Counted from the first letter of the stretch, positions 7,350 to 16,032 are shown. The stretch: 26,005 nt of DNA from an uncultured Bacteroidota bacterium (GCA_937894725.1 CALAYL010000062.1:1-26005); one strand, 5' to 3'. Program-made: numbers and translations. The notes: generated from the letters alone by a model not told the origin.

Positions 7350-9323
7350 ATGACTGCGATAAAAAGCATACTCATAGCCAATCGTGGCGAAATAGCCTGT
7401 AGGATTATCCGTAGCTGCCAATCGATGGGCATACGCACTGTAGCGGTGTTTAGCGATGCAGACAAAGATGCCCTACATGTAAAAATGGCGGATACAGCTA
7501 TTTACATAGGCGAAAGCGAAGTGCATAAATCCTATTTGAATATTGATAGAATTATTGACGCAGCTAAAATTTCGGAAGCAGATGCCATACATCCTGGCTA
7601 TGGTTTTTTGAGCGAAAATGCTGATTTTGCAAAACGACTGAGCGAAGAGAACCTTATCTTTATAGGTCCCAACCCCAATGCCATAGACCAAATGGGGAGC
7701 AAAACCAACGCCAAAGCATTGGCTGAAAAACAAGGAGTACCTACTGTGCCTGGCTATAAAGGAAACGACCAATCCTTTGAAAAATTCAAAACAGAAGCGG
7801 CCAAGATTGGCTTTCCAATATTGCTCAAAGCGTCAGCTGGTGGAGGAGGCAAAGGTATGCGCATCGTACATATTGAAAGCGAGTTATCCGAAGCCTTTGA
7901 TGCTGCTAAGCGTGAAGCAAAAAGTGCCTTTGGTGATGATGAATTGCTGATGGAAAAATATTTTAACTCTTCTCGTCATATCGAAGTACAGATTTTAGGC
8001 GATAAGCATGGCCATGTAATTCATTTATTAGAACGTGAATGCACCATACAGCGCAGGTATCAAAAAATTATCGAAGAAAGTCCTTCTCCCGTTTTGACCG
8101 AAACAAGCAGATCGGCTATTTGCAATGCTGCGGTGAAACTCGCACAGGCATTGAACTATGACAATGCTGGTACAGTAGAATTTATATGGAGCGAAGGTGA
8201 TTTTTATTTCTTAGAAGTAAATACCCGATTGCAAGTAGAGCATCCTATCACTGAGGCCATCACAGGGCTTGACCTAGTGAAACTACAAATTGAAATAGCC
8301 GCTGGCAAACCACTTGAGTTAAAACAAGAAGATATAAAAGCAAATGGATATGCACTAGAATGTCGATTGTATGCGGAGGATACTGCTAATAATTTTTTAC
8401 CTACTACGGGCAAAATCCTCCAATGGCAAACTACCCAAATAGAAGGCATACGATATGATACAGGCGTATATGCTCAAAATGAAGTATCTATTTTTTATGA
8501 CCCTATGTTAGCTAAAATAATAGCACACGGCAAAGATCGCCAAGAGGCTATTCTGCGAATGGAATATGCGCTTAGTAAAATGATTTGCTTGGGGACTACG
8601 ACCAATCTTTCTTTCTTAAAAAATGTAGTTGCTCAACCACATTTTTTAAAAGGCGAATACGACACTCACTTCTTATCACTTCATTTTAGAGAAAACAGTC
8701 AAACCCTTTCTATCAAACAAAAAAACTTAGGTTTGATAGCCGCTACCATTACTCATTTTCAAACCCATACCGAAGCAAAAAAGTTACTAAAAGAGGTACC
8801 CGCTGCTTGGCGAAATCAATTTTTCTCACCTCAAAAAATAAGCTTCGAAATAGACAAGGTAAAAACGGATGTTTTTTTAAAAAATAATCAAAGTAAGCTA
8901 ACTGTTACCATTGCAGATGAACAATTTGATATTCGTATTTTATCTTCAACTGCGCATAGAGTAGGCATTCTCATCAATAATCAAGTACACAATTTCCATT
9001 ATGCCATTTGCGAAAATGAATACTATATACAGCACAATTCATTTGCCCAAATCAAACTAACAAATGTCGATAAACTACCATTAGCCATTAAAGAAAAACA
9101 GAAAGGAGAATACATATCTCCTATGCCTGCGTCTATCGTGAAAGTATTGGTATCAATAGGACAGCATGTAAAGGTAGGACAATCGCTGATGATATTATCT
9201 TCGATGAAAATGGAAAATACCGTAGCTGCCGAAGACGATGGCGAGATTGAAGAAATCTATGTTAGTGAAGCACAAAATATATCCGCTGGAAAATTACTAC
9301 TAAAACTTAAAACGTTATCTTAA
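7350..9323 (+). CDS. Acyl-CoA carboxylase, biotin carboxylase/BCCP (alpha) subunit
   Basis: A 657-residue fused biotin carboxylase and biotin carrier protein. The N-terminal domain starts ILIANRGEIACRII (residues 7-20). The ATP-grasp glycine loop is ASAGGGGKGM (161-170), and the catalytic/ATP site string EVNTRLQVEHP lies near residue 290. The C-terminal biotinyl domain has SSMKMEN, with the biotinylated lysine at about residue 620 (Ser where Ala is usual before MKM). The length and order match MCC/GCC alpha subunits. It loads CO2 onto biotin using ATP and bicarbonate, and the beta subunit encoded just upstream transfers it to the acyl-CoA. It is followed two bases later by the hydratase gene, so the genes are almost certainly co-transcribed. 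Confidence 0.93.
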   Translation: MTAIKSILIANRGEIACRIIRSCQSMGIRTVAVFSDADKDALHVKMADTAIYIGESEVHKSYLNIDRIIDAAKISEADAIHPGYGFLSENADFAKRLSEENLIFIGPNPNAIDQMGSKTNAKALAEKQGVPTVPGYKGNDQSFEKFKTEAAKIGFPILLKASAGGGGKGMRIVHIESELSEAFDAAKREAKSAFGDDELLMEKYFNSSRHIEVQILGDKHGHVIHLLERECTIQRRYQKIIEESPSPVLTETSRSAICNAAVKLAQALNYDNAGTVEFIWSEGDFYFLEVNTRLQVEHPITEAITGLDLVKLQIEIAAGKPLELKQEDIKANGYALECRLYAEDTANNFLPTTGKILQWQTTQIEGIRYDTGVYAQNEVSIFYDPMLAKIIAHGKDRQEAILRMEYALSKMICLGTTTNLSFLKNVVAQPHFLKGEYDTHFLSLHFRENSQTLSIKQKNLGLIAATITHFQTHTEAKKLLKEVPAAWRNQFFSPQKISFEIDKVKTDVFLKNNQSKLTVTIADEQFDIRILSSTAHRVGILINNQVHNFHYAICENEYYIQHNSFAQIKLTNVDKLPLAIKEKQKGEYISPMPASIVKVLVSIGQHVKVGQSLMILSSMKMENTVAAEDDGEIEEIYVSEAQNISAGKLLLKLKTLS

Positions 9324-9325
9324 TC

Positions 9326-10141
9326 ATGTATTATTCAAAAGAGCAAACCAGTTCATTTCATCAACAAAAATTCGCCTTTCTAAATGTTTCAGAAGCTGCC
9401 AATGTACTCTACGTGGGACTACACAATCCTTCACGTAAAAATGCACTTAGCCCTTCTCTACTAAACGAACTAGCCTATGCCATGGCTTATGCACAGCACA
9501 ATGATGCGGTCTGGATGGTCGTGTTGCAATCCGAAGGAAATGTATTTTGCTCAGGAGCAGATTTAAAAGCCTTTAGCGGTGTAGATTCTGAAACAACATC
9601 TTCTATTCCTGCCCCTGAAAAAGAAATCATAATAGGACAAATTTTCATATCGCTACATAAACCTTCGATAGCAAAAGTAGAAGGCCATGTATATGCTGGT
9701 GGTTTCTTATTATTGTGCGGTGTACGTTTTGTATTAGCAAATCGAGGTTTAAAATTTGGATTACCCGAAGTGAAACGCGGCTTATATCCGTTTCAGGTTA
9801 TGGCCGCATTGATGGAAGTAATGCCTGCTCGTAAAGTACTAGACTGGTGTGTAAGAGGCTACAATCTACCTGTAGATGAAGCGGCACAATTAGGCTTAGT
9901 CACCGAAGTAGTCGAAGAAGGAAAAATGGACGAAAAATTGAATGAATTGATAGATGAATTGAAGCAAAATTCACCTACCGCTATGCAGATGGGTATCACT
10001 GCCTACGAAGCTATAAAACAGAGCGCCTCTCCTGCCCAACATGCCGAAATGAAAATACTTTTGGGACAACTGCTGCAATCGGAAAATGCCATAGAAGGCA
10101 TCACTGCCTTTAAAGAAAAACGAAAACCAAACTGGAAATAA
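9326..10141 (+). CDS. Enoyl-CoA hydratase/isomerase family protein
   Basis: A 271-residue crotonase-fold protein. The first oxyanion segment is CSGADLKAF (75-83) and the second is around YAGG (123-126). The second catalytic glutamate of crotonase is present in LPEVKRG (E148), but the first is replaced: the residue after AGGF is Leu (128). One-glutamate members can be hydratases with altered mechanism, isomerases or lyases, so the exact reaction is uncertain. From context it should hydrate the glutaconyl-CoA-type product of the carboxylase, the role of LiuC or AtuE in leucine and acyclic-terpene pathways. It lies two bases after the carboxylase alpha gene and five before the BKACE gene. Confidence 0.85.
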   Translation: MYYSKEQTSSFHQQKFAFLNVSEAANVLYVGLHNPSRKNALSPSLLNELAYAMAYAQHNDAVWMVVLQSEGNVFCSGADLKAFSGVDSETTSSIPAPEKEIIIGQIFISLHKPSIAKVEGHVYAGGFLLLCGVRFVLANRGLKFGLPEVKRGLYPFQVMAALMEVMPARKVLDWCVRGYNLPVDEAAQLGLVTEVVEEGKMDEKLNELIDELKQNSPTAMQMGITAYEAIKQSASPAQHAEMKILLGQLLQSENAIEGITAFKEKRKPNWK

Positions 10142-10145
10142 TAAT

Positions 10146-11003
10146 ATGACAAAAAAAACGATTATCACTGCTGCGCTTACAGGCGTACTGGCAAACAGAA
10201 GCCAGTGTCCATACATTCCCTACACACCTGAAGAGATTGCAGAAGAAGGAAAACGAGCGGTAGATGCAGGCGCTAGCGTTTTACACATACATGCCCGCAA
10301 GCCAGATGGCATGCCAGCTTATGATATTGAGACGTATCGACAGATAGGCGAAGAGGTGCGTAAGCTTGTGCCCAACGCCATTATAAACTATTCTACTGGC
10401 GCCATTGGCATCACGAGAGAAGAACGTATCCATCATATCACGGCACTCAAACCCGAAATGGCTGCATTGAATATGGGGAGTATGAACTATGGCATATATT
10501 CTTCAAAAGCGAAAGCTTTTTATCACGATTTTGTATTCCCAAATCCCTTTAGTGATATTCAATTTTACCTCGAAAAAATGAAGGAAGCAGGTACTCTACC
10601 CGAGATGGAAATCTTCGACAATGGTCATATTAACAATGCCAAACCCTTTATAGATATGGGTTTGCTCCAAAAACCATACATCATGAGTTTTGTAATGGGA
10701 GTGCTAGGCGGCATACCAGCTACTACCCAAAATCTTATGCACCAGATAGCTTCAGTACCCGATGGTACACATTGGCAAGTCATCACCATAAGTAGAAAAC
10801 AATGGGCTATGGCAGCCGTAGCATTGAGTGTAGGGGGCAATTTCAGGGTAGGACTTGAAGACAATTTTTATTTACCCAATGGGGAAATGGCAAAAAGCAA
10901 TGGTGAACTAGTGGATGCAGCCACTAATCTCACTCGTATGCTTGGGCAAGAGCCTGCTACTATTGATGAAACGAGAGCAATGTTTGGTTTACCGATAATT
11001 TAA
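10146..11003 (+). CDS. Beta-keto acid cleavage enzyme (BKACE, DUF849)
   Basis: A 285-residue TIM-barrel metalloenzyme. The zinc-binding HIHAR motif is at 47-51, a phosphate/CoA-like loop STGAIG at 83-88, and the late GLEDN motif carries Glu238, with Arg234 nearby. Known family members (Kce of lysine fermentation and relatives) convert a beta-keto acid plus acetyl-CoA into acetoacetate plus a shorter acyl-CoA. In this operon it occupies the place where HMG-CoA lyase would be expected. BKACE does not cleave beta-hydroxy acids in known cases, so it probably acts on a beta-keto acid formed one step later. The specificity-determining residues cannot be judged without a structure-based alignment. 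Confidence 0.9.
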   Translation: MTKKTIITAALTGVLANRSQCPYIPYTPEEIAEEGKRAVDAGASVLHIHARKPDGMPAYDIETYRQIGEEVRKLVPNAIINYSTGAIGITREERIHHITALKPEMAALNMGSMNYGIYSSKAKAFYHDFVFPNPFSDIQFYLEKMKEAGTLPEMEIFDNGHINNAKPFIDMGLLQKPYIMSFVMGVLGGIPATTQNLMHQIASVPDGTHWQVITISRKQWAMAAVALSVGGNFRVGLEDNFYLPNGEMAKSNGELVDAATNLTRMLGQEPATIDETRAMFGLPII

Positions 11004-11009
11004 AAATGT

Positions 11010-11780
11010 ATGTTTCAAGCTGATTTATTTAAAGAAAAGATAGTAGTCGTATCGGGCGGTGGTAGCGGTATTGGCTTTGCGATAGCTAAAAAGTTTTTAA
11101 CGCTTGGCGCAAAAGTAATCATCACTTCACGCAATGAAGAAAAATTAAAAATCGCGGTCAACGATTTGTGTGCTTTTGGCGTTTGCCGATACGTCATTTG
11201 TGATATACGAATACCGGAGCAAGTAGAGGCCTTAGTAACAAATATAAAAGCGAATGAAAATAGCGTAGATATTTTAGTAAATAATGCCGGAGGCCAATTT
11301 CCATCAGCTGCCGAAAACATAAGTCCAAAGGGTTTTTCGGCCGTGGTAAACAACAATCTAAACGGCACTTGGAATATGCTCTATTATTTTGGAAACGCCT
11401 TTTTTATTCCCCAAACTAAGGGAACTATCGTCAACATCATAGCCAATATATTCAGAGGATTTCCAGGTATGGCGCACACTGGAGCTGCGAGAGCAGGAGT
11501 AGATAATCTGACAAAAACTTTGGCTGTGGAGTGGAGCAAATTCAATATTAATGTCAATGCCATAGCACCTGGTTTTATACAAAGCACAGGAATGAATCAA
11601 TATCCCGATGAATTTAAAAATGGGATGGCCGATACCCTTCCAGCCAAACGACTGGGCACTGTCGAAGAAGTAGCAGACCTTTGTCTGTTTCTATCTAGCC
11701 CTGGGGCAAATTACATCACAGGAGAAACGATTTATATAGATGGAGGTCAAAGACTTTGGGGAGATTTGTATAAATTTTAA
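11010..11780 (+). CDS. SDR-family oxidoreductase, PECR/2-enoyl-CoA reductase-like
   Basis: A 256-residue short-chain dehydrogenase/reductase. The Rossmann glycine motif is GGGSGIG (16-22) and NNAGGQFPS is at 91-99. The usual catalytic YxxxK is missing: the aligned stretch is HTGAARAGV (156-164), with Thr157 for Tyr and Arg161 for Lys. This matches peroxisomal trans-2-enoyl-CoA reductases and related 2,4-dienoyl-CoA reductases, as do PAKRLG and ITGETIYIDGGQ near the C-terminus; AtuB/AtuG-type citronellol-pathway SDRs are similar. It likely reduces or oxidises a CoA-bound intermediate with NADP(H). An unsaturated CoA ester as substrate fits an isoprenoid or polyunsaturated acid pathway better than plain leucine breakdown. 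Confidence 0.85.
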   Translation: MFQADLFKEKIVVVSGGGSGIGFAIAKKFLTLGAKVIITSRNEEKLKIAVNDLCAFGVCRYVICDIRIPEQVEALVTNIKANENSVDILVNNAGGQFPSAAENISPKGFSAVVNNNLNGTWNMLYYFGNAFFIPQTKGTIVNIIANIFRGFPGMAHTGAARAGVDNLTKTLAVEWSKFNINVNAIAPGFIQSTGMNQYPDEFKNGMADTLPAKRLGTVEEVADLCLFLSSPGANYITGETIYIDGGQRLWGDLYKF

Positions 11781-11801
11781 AACAAATAAAATTCAAGATA
11801 A

Positions 11802-13340
11802 ATGATTGACTATTTTTTCACCGAAGAACACCATATTTTTCGTCAGGGACTCAAAGATTTTTTGCAACGAGAAATTGCACCCCACATTGACAAATGGGAG
11901 GAAGAACAAGTAACCCCAAAAGAGATTTGGAAAAAATTTGGTGCCATGGGCTACATGGGGCTCAACTACCCCGAATCGCTAGGTGGTGCTGGGGCTGACT
12001 TCTGGTATTCGGTTGTTTTTTGTGAAGAGCTATCGAAAATGTGGAGCGGTGGTTTTGCCATAAATCCTATCGTAACACAATATATGAGTACGCCTTACAT
12101 TTTTAAACACGGATCAGACCTTTTGAAAGAAAAATATTTAGCCAAGACCATCACTGGCGAAATGGTGGCAAGCATAGGTATCACAGAGCCTGGAGCAGGT
12201 AGCGATGTGCAAAATATAAAAACAAAAGCCATCAAAGAGGGCGATTACTATATTGTAAATGGACAAAAAACATTTATCACCAGTGGCGTATATGGCGATT
12301 TTATAGTAGCGGTGGTCAAAACTGACCCTTCGAAAGGATTTGAAGGGGTGAGCTTAATAGTGATAGATAGAAATACAGCAGGCGTTTCCGCTAAAAAACT
12401 AAAGAAGCTCGGTTGGCACGCCTCGGATACAGCGGAGTTGTTTTTTGACAATGTAAAAGTGCCTGTAGAAAACTTGATAGGCGAAGAAGGGCAAGGCTTT
12501 ATTTATCTCATGGGAGGTTTGCAACTAGAGCGACTTACGGGGGCAGTATCGGCCATAGCGAGTTGTGAAAATGCTATGCAATACACCCTCCAATACATGA
12601 GTGAGCGAAATGCATTTGGCCGTTCGCTTGATAAGTTTCAGGTACTCCGACATCGCATGGCGCAGCTAGCTTCGGAGATAGAGTGTACCAAACAATTTGT
12701 ATATCACTGCTGCCGATTGCACAATGACGGTCACTATGCAGTGAAAGAAAGTAGTATGGCTAAACTACTGGCTACAGAGCTTAGCGACAAAGTCGCTTAT
12801 CAATGTTTGCAAAATTTTGGGGGATATGGATTTATGGAAGAGTACAAAATGGCACGTATGTTTAGAGATAGCCGAGTGCTCACTATTGGTGCGGGTTCGT
12901 CTGAAATAATGCGCGAAATTATAGCTAAAATAATCATAGACGAAAAACATTATGAAAATAAAGGATTGACTTTTGATTATAAAAAGTCAGAAAAATCCAC
13001 TAACATTAATCCTTCATTTAATAACCCACAAAAAAACAATAACATGGCATTTGACGCAATTCTAGAAAAATTCACTTCATTGGCAGCAGGCGCACCAGCT
13101 CTTAACAAAACATTAAAATTTGATTTGGGCGAAGGTAAAATATACATTGACGGCATGGGCGATTCAAACGTAGTAACAGCCGAAGACAAAGATGCAGATT
13201 GTCTTATCATCGTATCTACAGAAAACCTCGAAGGTTTGATGAATCGATCGATCAACCCAATGACAGCATTTATGACTGGTAAAATAAAGGTAAAAGGAGA
13301 TATGAGTGTAGCGATGAAGCTACAGTCGTTGTTTGCATAA
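11802..13340 (+). CDS. Acyl-CoA dehydrogenase with in-frame C-terminal SCP2 domain
   Basis: A 512-codon frame. Residues 1-380 are an FAD-dependent acyl-CoA dehydrogenase that introduces a 2,3 double bond. FAD/substrate strings ITEPGAGSD (127-135) and FITSG (158-162) are present, and QNFGGYGFMEEY lies near 337-348. The catalytic base appears to be Glu243 in LERL, the position used by isovaleryl- and long-chain enzymes; the medium-chain position reads IGAGSSE instead, as in isovaleryl-CoA dehydrogenase. Residues 381-414 are an Asn/Lys-rich, non-conserved linker that looks like translated intergenic DNA. Residues 415-512 are an SCP2 lipid-binding domain beginning MAFDAIL. The protein is either a fusion or an ancestral two-gene unit whose first stop was lost. 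It is the last gene before the strong terminator at 13361. Confidence 0.88.
   Translation: MIDYFFTEEHHIFRQGLKDFLQREIAPHIDKWEEEQVTPKEIWKKFGAMGYMGLNYPESLGGAGADFWYSVVFCEELSKMWSGGFAINPIVTQYMSTPYIFKHGSDLLKEKYLAKTITGEMVASIGITEPGAGSDVQNIKTKAIKEGDYYIVNGQKTFITSGVYGDFIVAVVKTDPSKGFEGVSLIVIDRNTAGVSAKKLKKLGWHASDTAELFFDNVKVPVENLIGEEGQGFIYLMGGLQLERLTGAVSAIASCENAMQYTLQYMSERNAFGRSLDKFQVLRHRMAQLASEIECTKQFVYHCCRLHNDGHYAVKESSMAKLLATELSDKVAYQCLQNFGGYGFMEEYKMARMFRDSRVLTIGAGSSEIMREIIAKIIIDEKHYENKGLTFDYKKSEKSTNINPSFNNPQKNNNMAFDAILEKFTSLAAGAPALNKTLKFDLGEGKIYIDGMGDSNVVTAEDKDADCLIIVSTENLEGLMNRSINPMTAFMTGKIKVKGDMSVAMKLQSLFA
13044..13340 (+). other. SCP2 sterol-carrier domain, possible internal start
   Basis: The ATG at 13044 is preceded by an A-rich stretch (ACAAAAAAACAATAAC) like normal leaders in this genome, and starts a complete 98-residue SCP2-like domain (MAFDAILEKF to MKLQSLFA). 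SCP2 domains bind lipids and acyl-CoAs in a hydrophobic tunnel. It may be made alone from this start, as part of the dehydrogenase fusion, or both. I see no good promoter between the domains. Confidence 0.5.
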
Positions 13341-13360
13341 ATTACTTTCAAAAAAAGTAG

Positions 13361-13391
13361 AAAGCCTCATCCAAACGGATGGGGCTTTTTT
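13361..13391 (+). terminator. Strong rho-independent terminator of the catabolic operon
   Basis: AAAGCCTCATCC pairs with GGATGGGGCTTT (12 base pairs, one G-T wobble) around an AAAC loop, ending in a T run. It begins 20 bases after the operon's last stop. It lies upstream of the true lepA start, so it isolates lepA from operon transcription. Confidence 0.92.
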
Positions 13392-13430
13392 AATAGTAAG
13401 GCAGTCGATGTTTATACATACGCATCTTAC

Positions 13431-13449
13431 CGAAAATATCTTATTTTCG
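13431..13449. repeat. Perfect inverted repeat just upstream of lepA
   Basis: CGAAAATA, TCT, TATTTTCG: eight bases perfectly inverted around three, ending six bases before the lepA ATG. The right arm TATTTTCG is also one base off the -7 consensus TAnnTTTG. It could be an operator, a leader hairpin limiting lepA translation, or chance. Confidence 0.4.
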
Positions 13450-13455
13450 CAACCT

Positions 13456-15246
13456 ATGGAAAACATCCGAAATTTCTGCATAATAGCACACATCGACCAC
13501 GGCAAGAGTACCTTGGCCGATAGGCTCATCGAAACGACCAAGACCATCACCGAGCGGCAGATGAAAGACACTATCCTCGACAATATGGACCTAGAACGAG
13601 AACGTGGCATCACGATCAAAAGCCATGCTATACAGATGGACTACATTCAAGATGGCAAAAAATATGCCTTCAACCTTATAGATACTCCTGGTCACGTAGA
13701 TTTTTCTTATGAAGTATCTCGCTCCTTGGCAGCTTGCGAGGGTGTACTTTTGCTCGTAGATGCGTCACAAGGCATCCAAGCGCAGACTATCTCAAACCTT
13801 TACCTAGCAGTAGAATTGGGTATGACCATCATCCCCGTAATCAATAAAATAGATATGCCAGGGGCAGACCCTGAGCTAGTCGAAGATCAAATGATGAATC
13901 TCACTGGATGTAAACGGGAAGAAATCATTAGAGCAAGTGGTCGTACAGGCGTAGGCGTAGATGAAATACTCACCGCTATTGTAGCCCGCATTCCTGCCCC
14001 AAAGGGCAATCCTGATGCCCCTTTCAAGGCATTGATTTTCGATTCATTGTTCAACTCATTTAGAGGAGTTATAGCCTATTATCGAGTTATCGATGGCGCA
14101 ATAAAAAAAGGAGATTTGGTTAAGTTTTTCCATACTGAAAATGTATATAGTGCCGATGAGGTAGGCGTTTTGCGACTAGATATGGAGCCTCGCCCAGAGG
14201 TAAAAACAGGTGATGTAGGCTATATCATCACAGGAATAAAAAATTCGAAGGAAATCAAAGTAGGTGATACCATCACATCGGCTCAAAGACCTTGCACCGA
14301 GGCTATTCATGGATTTGAAGATGTGAAACCAATGGTTTTTGCGGGTATCTATCCACTCGACAATGACGACTATGCTGACCTTCGCGATTCACTCGAAAAA
14401 CTCCAACTTAATGATGCCTCATTAGTTTTCGAGCCAGAGACATCCATTGCACTAGGTTTTGGGTTTAGATGTGGTTTTTTAGGTTTACTCCACCTCGAAA
14501 TTGTGACCGAGCGACTGGAGCGTGAATACGATATGTCAATCATCACCACTGTGCCTCAGGTGTCGTACATTGGCTATTTGACTGATGGTAGAGAATTGGT
14601 AATAAACAACCCTGCCGATATGCCCGATATACAGCGAATCGATCGACTCGAAGAACCCTACATTCGAGCTCAGGTGATTACTAAACCCGAGTACATTGGC
14701 AATATCATTACACTGTGTATGGATAAGCGAGGTATTTTGATTAATCAAAATTACCTTACCGAAGATCGTGTAGAAATGATTTTCGAAATGCCTATGGCCG
14801 AGATTGTGTTTGATTTTTATGATAGATTAAAATCTATTTCGAGAGGATATGCCTCATTTGATTATCATCGCATAGACTATCGAGAAGGCGATTTGGTAAA
14901 ACTCGATATTCTTCTCAATGCAGAGCGAGTAGATGCTTTTAGTGCGATGATACACCGTACGAAAGCCGAAGATTTTGGTAGAAGAATGTGCGAAAAACTA
15001 AGAGAGCTTATACCAAAACAACAATTCACTATCCCTATTCAGGCGGCCATAGGAGCAAAAGTAATCGCTCGTGAAACCATCTCTGCTTTGAGAAAAGACG
15101 TAACAGCCAAATGCTATGGTGGCGATATTTCGAGAAAGCGTAAGCTGCTCGAGAAACAGAAAAAAGGAAAGAAAAAAATGCGCCAATTCGGGAAAGTAGA
15201 AGTACCTCAAGAGGCCTTCATTTCTGTATTGAAACTAAACGACTAA
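13456..15246 (+). CDS. lepA: Elongation factor 4 (LepA), ribosomal GTPase
   Basis: A 596-residue translational GTPase that acts on stalled ribosomes or during ribosome assembly. G1 is AHIDHGKST (11-19), G3 is DTPGH (76-80) and G4 is NKID (130-133). The C-terminal region, ending near KKKMRQFGKVEVPQEAF, is the LepA-specific tail. The frame is open upstream to 13333, but that extension contains the operon terminator and matches nothing in LepA; proteins of this family begin at MENIRNFCIIAHIDHG, so I chose 13456. The length matches the family norm of about 600. Confidence 0.97.
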   Translation: MENIRNFCIIAHIDHGKSTLADRLIETTKTITERQMKDTILDNMDLERERGITIKSHAIQMDYIQDGKKYAFNLIDTPGHVDFSYEVSRSLAACEGVLLLVDASQGIQAQTISNLYLAVELGMTIIPVINKIDMPGADPELVEDQMMNLTGCKREEIIRASGRTGVGVDEILTAIVARIPAPKGNPDAPFKALIFDSLFNSFRGVIAYYRVIDGAIKKGDLVKFFHTENVYSADEVGVLRLDMEPRPEVKTGDVGYIITGIKNSKEIKVGDTITSAQRPCTEAIHGFEDVKPMVFAGIYPLDNDDYADLRDSLEKLQLNDASLVFEPETSIALGFGFRCGFLGLLHLEIVTERLEREYDMSIITTVPQVSYIGYLTDGRELVINNPADMPDIQRIDRLEEPYIRAQVITKPEYIGNIITLCMDKRGILINQNYLTEDRVEMIFEMPMAEIVFDFYDRLKSISRGYASFDYHRIDYREGDLVKLDILLNAERVDAFSAMIHRTKAEDFGRRMCEKLRELIPKQQFTIPIQAAIGAKVIARETISALRKDVTAKCYGGDISRKRKLLEKQKKGKKKMRQFGKVEVPQEAFISVLKLND

Positions 15247-15259
15247 GCTACTTTCAGCC

Positions 15260-16024
15260 ATGCAAAATAAAAAATACGCACTTATATCTGGCGCATCATC
15301 TGGCATAGGTAAAGCGATTGCTTTGAAATTTGCAGAACAAGGTATCTCCCTTTTGCTTTGTGCGAGAAGAATCGAAAAACTTAACGAACTCGCTACCGAA
15401 ATTAAATCAAAGTTTGAGGTGGAGGTGTTGTGCTTTGAAGTGGATGTTAGAGAAAAAGTACAAGTAGATAGTCTATTTTTAGCTTTAACCAACAAAGATA
15501 TCGTCCCATTTTTTCTCATAAATAATGCTGGTCTAGCTGCGGGAAAAGATAAAATCCAAGAAGGTGTATTGACCGACTGGGAACAAATGATTGACACCAA
15601 CATAAAAGGGCTGCTTTATATGACCCGCACATTTTTGCCAAAAATGATAGCGAGAAATAAAGGCCACATTGTACTGATAGGTAGTACAGCAGGACATTGG
15701 GTATATCCAGAGGGCAATGTATATAATGCTACAAAATTTGCCGTACGAGCACTCAATGAGGGCATCAATATGGACTTAGCAGGTACTAACATCAAATGTT
15801 GTAGTATCGACCCTGGTGCTTGCGAAACGGAGTTTTCGATAGTGCGTTTTCATGGCGATAGTGATAGAGCCGCTGCGGTGTATAATGGATTTGACCCATT
15901 GCATCCAACCGATGTGGCTGATGCCACTTGGTATGTTTGCAACACACCTCCACACGTCAATATTACCAACATGGTTATCTACCCCACAGCGCAGAGAGGG
16001 GTAACCATCATTGATAGAAAATAA
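15260..16024 (+). CDS. SDR-family oxidoreductase, YdfG-like (3-hydroxy acid dehydrogenase type)
   Basis: A 254-residue classical short-chain dehydrogenase. Cofactor motif SGASSGIG (10-17) followed by CARR suggests NADP. NNAG is at 88-91 and the catalytic triad Ser142, Tyr155, Lys159 (YNATK) is intact, unlike the SDR at 11010. The PGACETEFS loop and overall pattern resemble YdfG, an NADP-dependent 3-hydroxy acid/serine dehydrogenase and malonic semialdehyde reductase. The real substrate is open. It starts 13 bases after lepA and ends eight before the desaturase gene, so the three may share transcripts, although function links them only weakly. Confidence 0.85.
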   Translation: MQNKKYALISGASSGIGKAIALKFAEQGISLLLCARRIEKLNELATEIKSKFEVEVLCFEVDVREKVQVDSLFLALTNKDIVPFFLINNAGLAAGKDKIQEGVLTDWEQMIDTNIKGLLYMTRTFLPKMIARNKGHIVLIGSTAGHWVYPEGNVYNATKFAVRALNEGINMDLAGTNIKCCSIDPGACETEFSIVRFHGDSDRAAAVYNGFDPLHPTDVADATWYVCNTPPHVNITNMVIYPTAQRGVTIIDRK

Positions 16025-16032
16025 CGATTACC

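Noticed and set aside
13333..13455. Upstream extension of the lepA frame (41 codons)
   Set aside because: It contains the operon's terminator hairpin (13361-13391) and does not resemble LepA; the family start MENIRNF is at 13456.
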